NCBI GenBank assembly: GCA_947561585.1
Contig: CANNZV010000325.1
Location: 62,001 to 126,000 of the forward strand
From: Caprella mutica
Lineage: Eukaryota; Arthropoda; Malacostraca; Amphipoda; Caprellidae
DNA: 64,000 nucleotides
Direction: 5' to 3'
This document shows, one piece after another, positions 63,132 through 64,000 of this stretch. The translations under genes were made by a program, and so were the position numbers. Numbering within the stretch: the first letter of the stretch is position 1; each line of letters opens with the position of its first letter. The notes beneath the pieces were generated by a model. The model saw only the letters and a program-made list of their open reading frames with translations, was not told the DNA's origin and searched no databases.

Positions 63132-63530
63132 GGTTCTTAGGAAAAATAGGTCTCGGAAAATTCGGTCTTATTTTATAATAATTTTATTAAAAAACAATAA
63201 TATAAAAAGTTGAAATTATGAATACTAAAATGTGTAGTGTATTTATTTAAAGCGGATTTGAGCGGAAAATTCACAGTCAAGGAACTTTCGGTTCGAGGCA
63301 TAAATATAACTTATAAGTTAGATATATTGGGGGGCCTGCTGCACCCCGAGCCCCAGGGGCCCAGTCAGGTAATTAAACAATCATGAAGTGTGCAGTTCAA
63401 CAAAATAGCAGATACAACAAATTATATAACGGCCATTTGTGTTGAAAGGCCACTTGTAATTCCTAGACCGAATTTTCCGAGACTGAAATATCCGAGACCG
63501 AATTTTCTGAAACCGAAATTTCCGGCCACC
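63132..63530. mobile_element. foldback element (family agaccgaattttccg), 399 bp
   Basis: The left end GGTTCTTAGG is followed by aggtctcggaaaattcggtc. The right end has three units of cgagaccgaattttccg and finishes with CCGGCCACC. The flanks GTGTACTTC (63123-63131) and GTGTAACTC (63531-63539) agree at 7 of 9 positions. A GC-rich stretch (about 63330-63370) lies in the middle. No coding potential. Confidence 0.7.
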
Positions 63531-63539
63531 GTGTAACTC

Positions 63540-64000
63540 TATAATGTCCAATCAATTTCGTTTTCCGTGTATGTTATTTTGGATTAAAATAAAATGTTAT
63601 GGTTTAAAATAAATCTAGAAAAATAGCACTGAGATATTGTGTGATTTATTAATTACATTTATTAATTACCTTTTATATGACCCATTTATTTATTTCATCA
63701 ATTTATTATGTATTTTATGATATTCAATAACTATTTTAAAGCGAAATTATTTCGTTGTAACCCTCCATTTTATATACATTATATTTAATAATTCAAATCT
63801 GTTAGCTGAACACATTTCACCATATTTGTTATCATAACTAGTGTACACGTGCAGTCAAAATTAAGCCTTTTCATTATTTTAACAGTTCAATTACTGTAGT
63901 TCAATTTATGTAATAATTATTACTCCTGGCTCCACTTTTTCTCCAATGTTTTCAACATAACGAAATAAAAAATAGTTATTGAAATAATTTATTGAAATGA
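63540..64000. other. AT-rich DNA to the end of the window
   Basis: No gene, RNA or repeat recognised. Confidence 0.5.

Overview
The window looks like nuclear DNA of an AT-rich invertebrate, probably an arthropod. Genes have many short exons with GT-AG introns, the recognisable proteins are metazoan, and transposons and minisatellites fill most of the rest. A crustacean such as a parasitic copepod, or a hemipteran, would fit, but I cannot fix the species from sequence alone.

Genes. The only host genes I can support are three tandem plus-strand copies of one SLC17-family (sialin / phosphate-cotransporter-like) membrane transporter, at 21464-36451 (A), 39078-44533 (B) and 49726-56918 (C). I rebuilt each from exon homology and splice signals, including a first coding exon of about 34 bases. 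Each gives an open frame of about 525-530 codons. Copy A has a GTG where B and C have the first ATG, and a 9.3-kb intron full of transposons. B and C carry Gly where A keeps a conserved Glu. The acidic C-terminal tail has been remodelled by exon duplication in all three. Intergenic DNA (a decayed LINE endonuclease piece, a 24-bp minisatellite, a 5' flank with a TATA-like box) was duplicated with the genes, and an orphan 5' flank at about 14.1-14.76 kb suggests a lost fourth unit.

Layout. 1-2.43 kb: 5' end of a decayed minus-strand LTR retrotransposon with a tRNA-Lys-type primer-binding site and an 18-bp repeat in its leader. 2.4-9.8 kb: AT-rich, no recognisable gene. 9.8-12.9 kb: three large minisatellites (27, 15 and 11 bp). 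14-17.3 kb: orphan flank and palindromic elements. 17.3-21.3 kb: duplicated flank and a hAT insertion. 21.4-57.1 kb: the transporter cluster, invaded by mariner-like, hAT, foldback and RLE-type non-LTR elements. 57.3-63.5 kb: a Copia remnant split by a foldback element and then by a 4.4-kb inversion, with a 19-bp minisatellite inside the inverted part.

Most striking: many palindromic elements whose arms are short tandem repeats (a different 13-20 bp unit in each family) share a similar terminus, roughly GGTGNCNGG followed by A/T-rich sequence. Three cases show flanking duplications of 9 bp, two of them exact. They resemble Drosophila Foldback elements in design and appear to have driven rearrangement here. 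Paralogous empty sites within the window date several other insertions directly.
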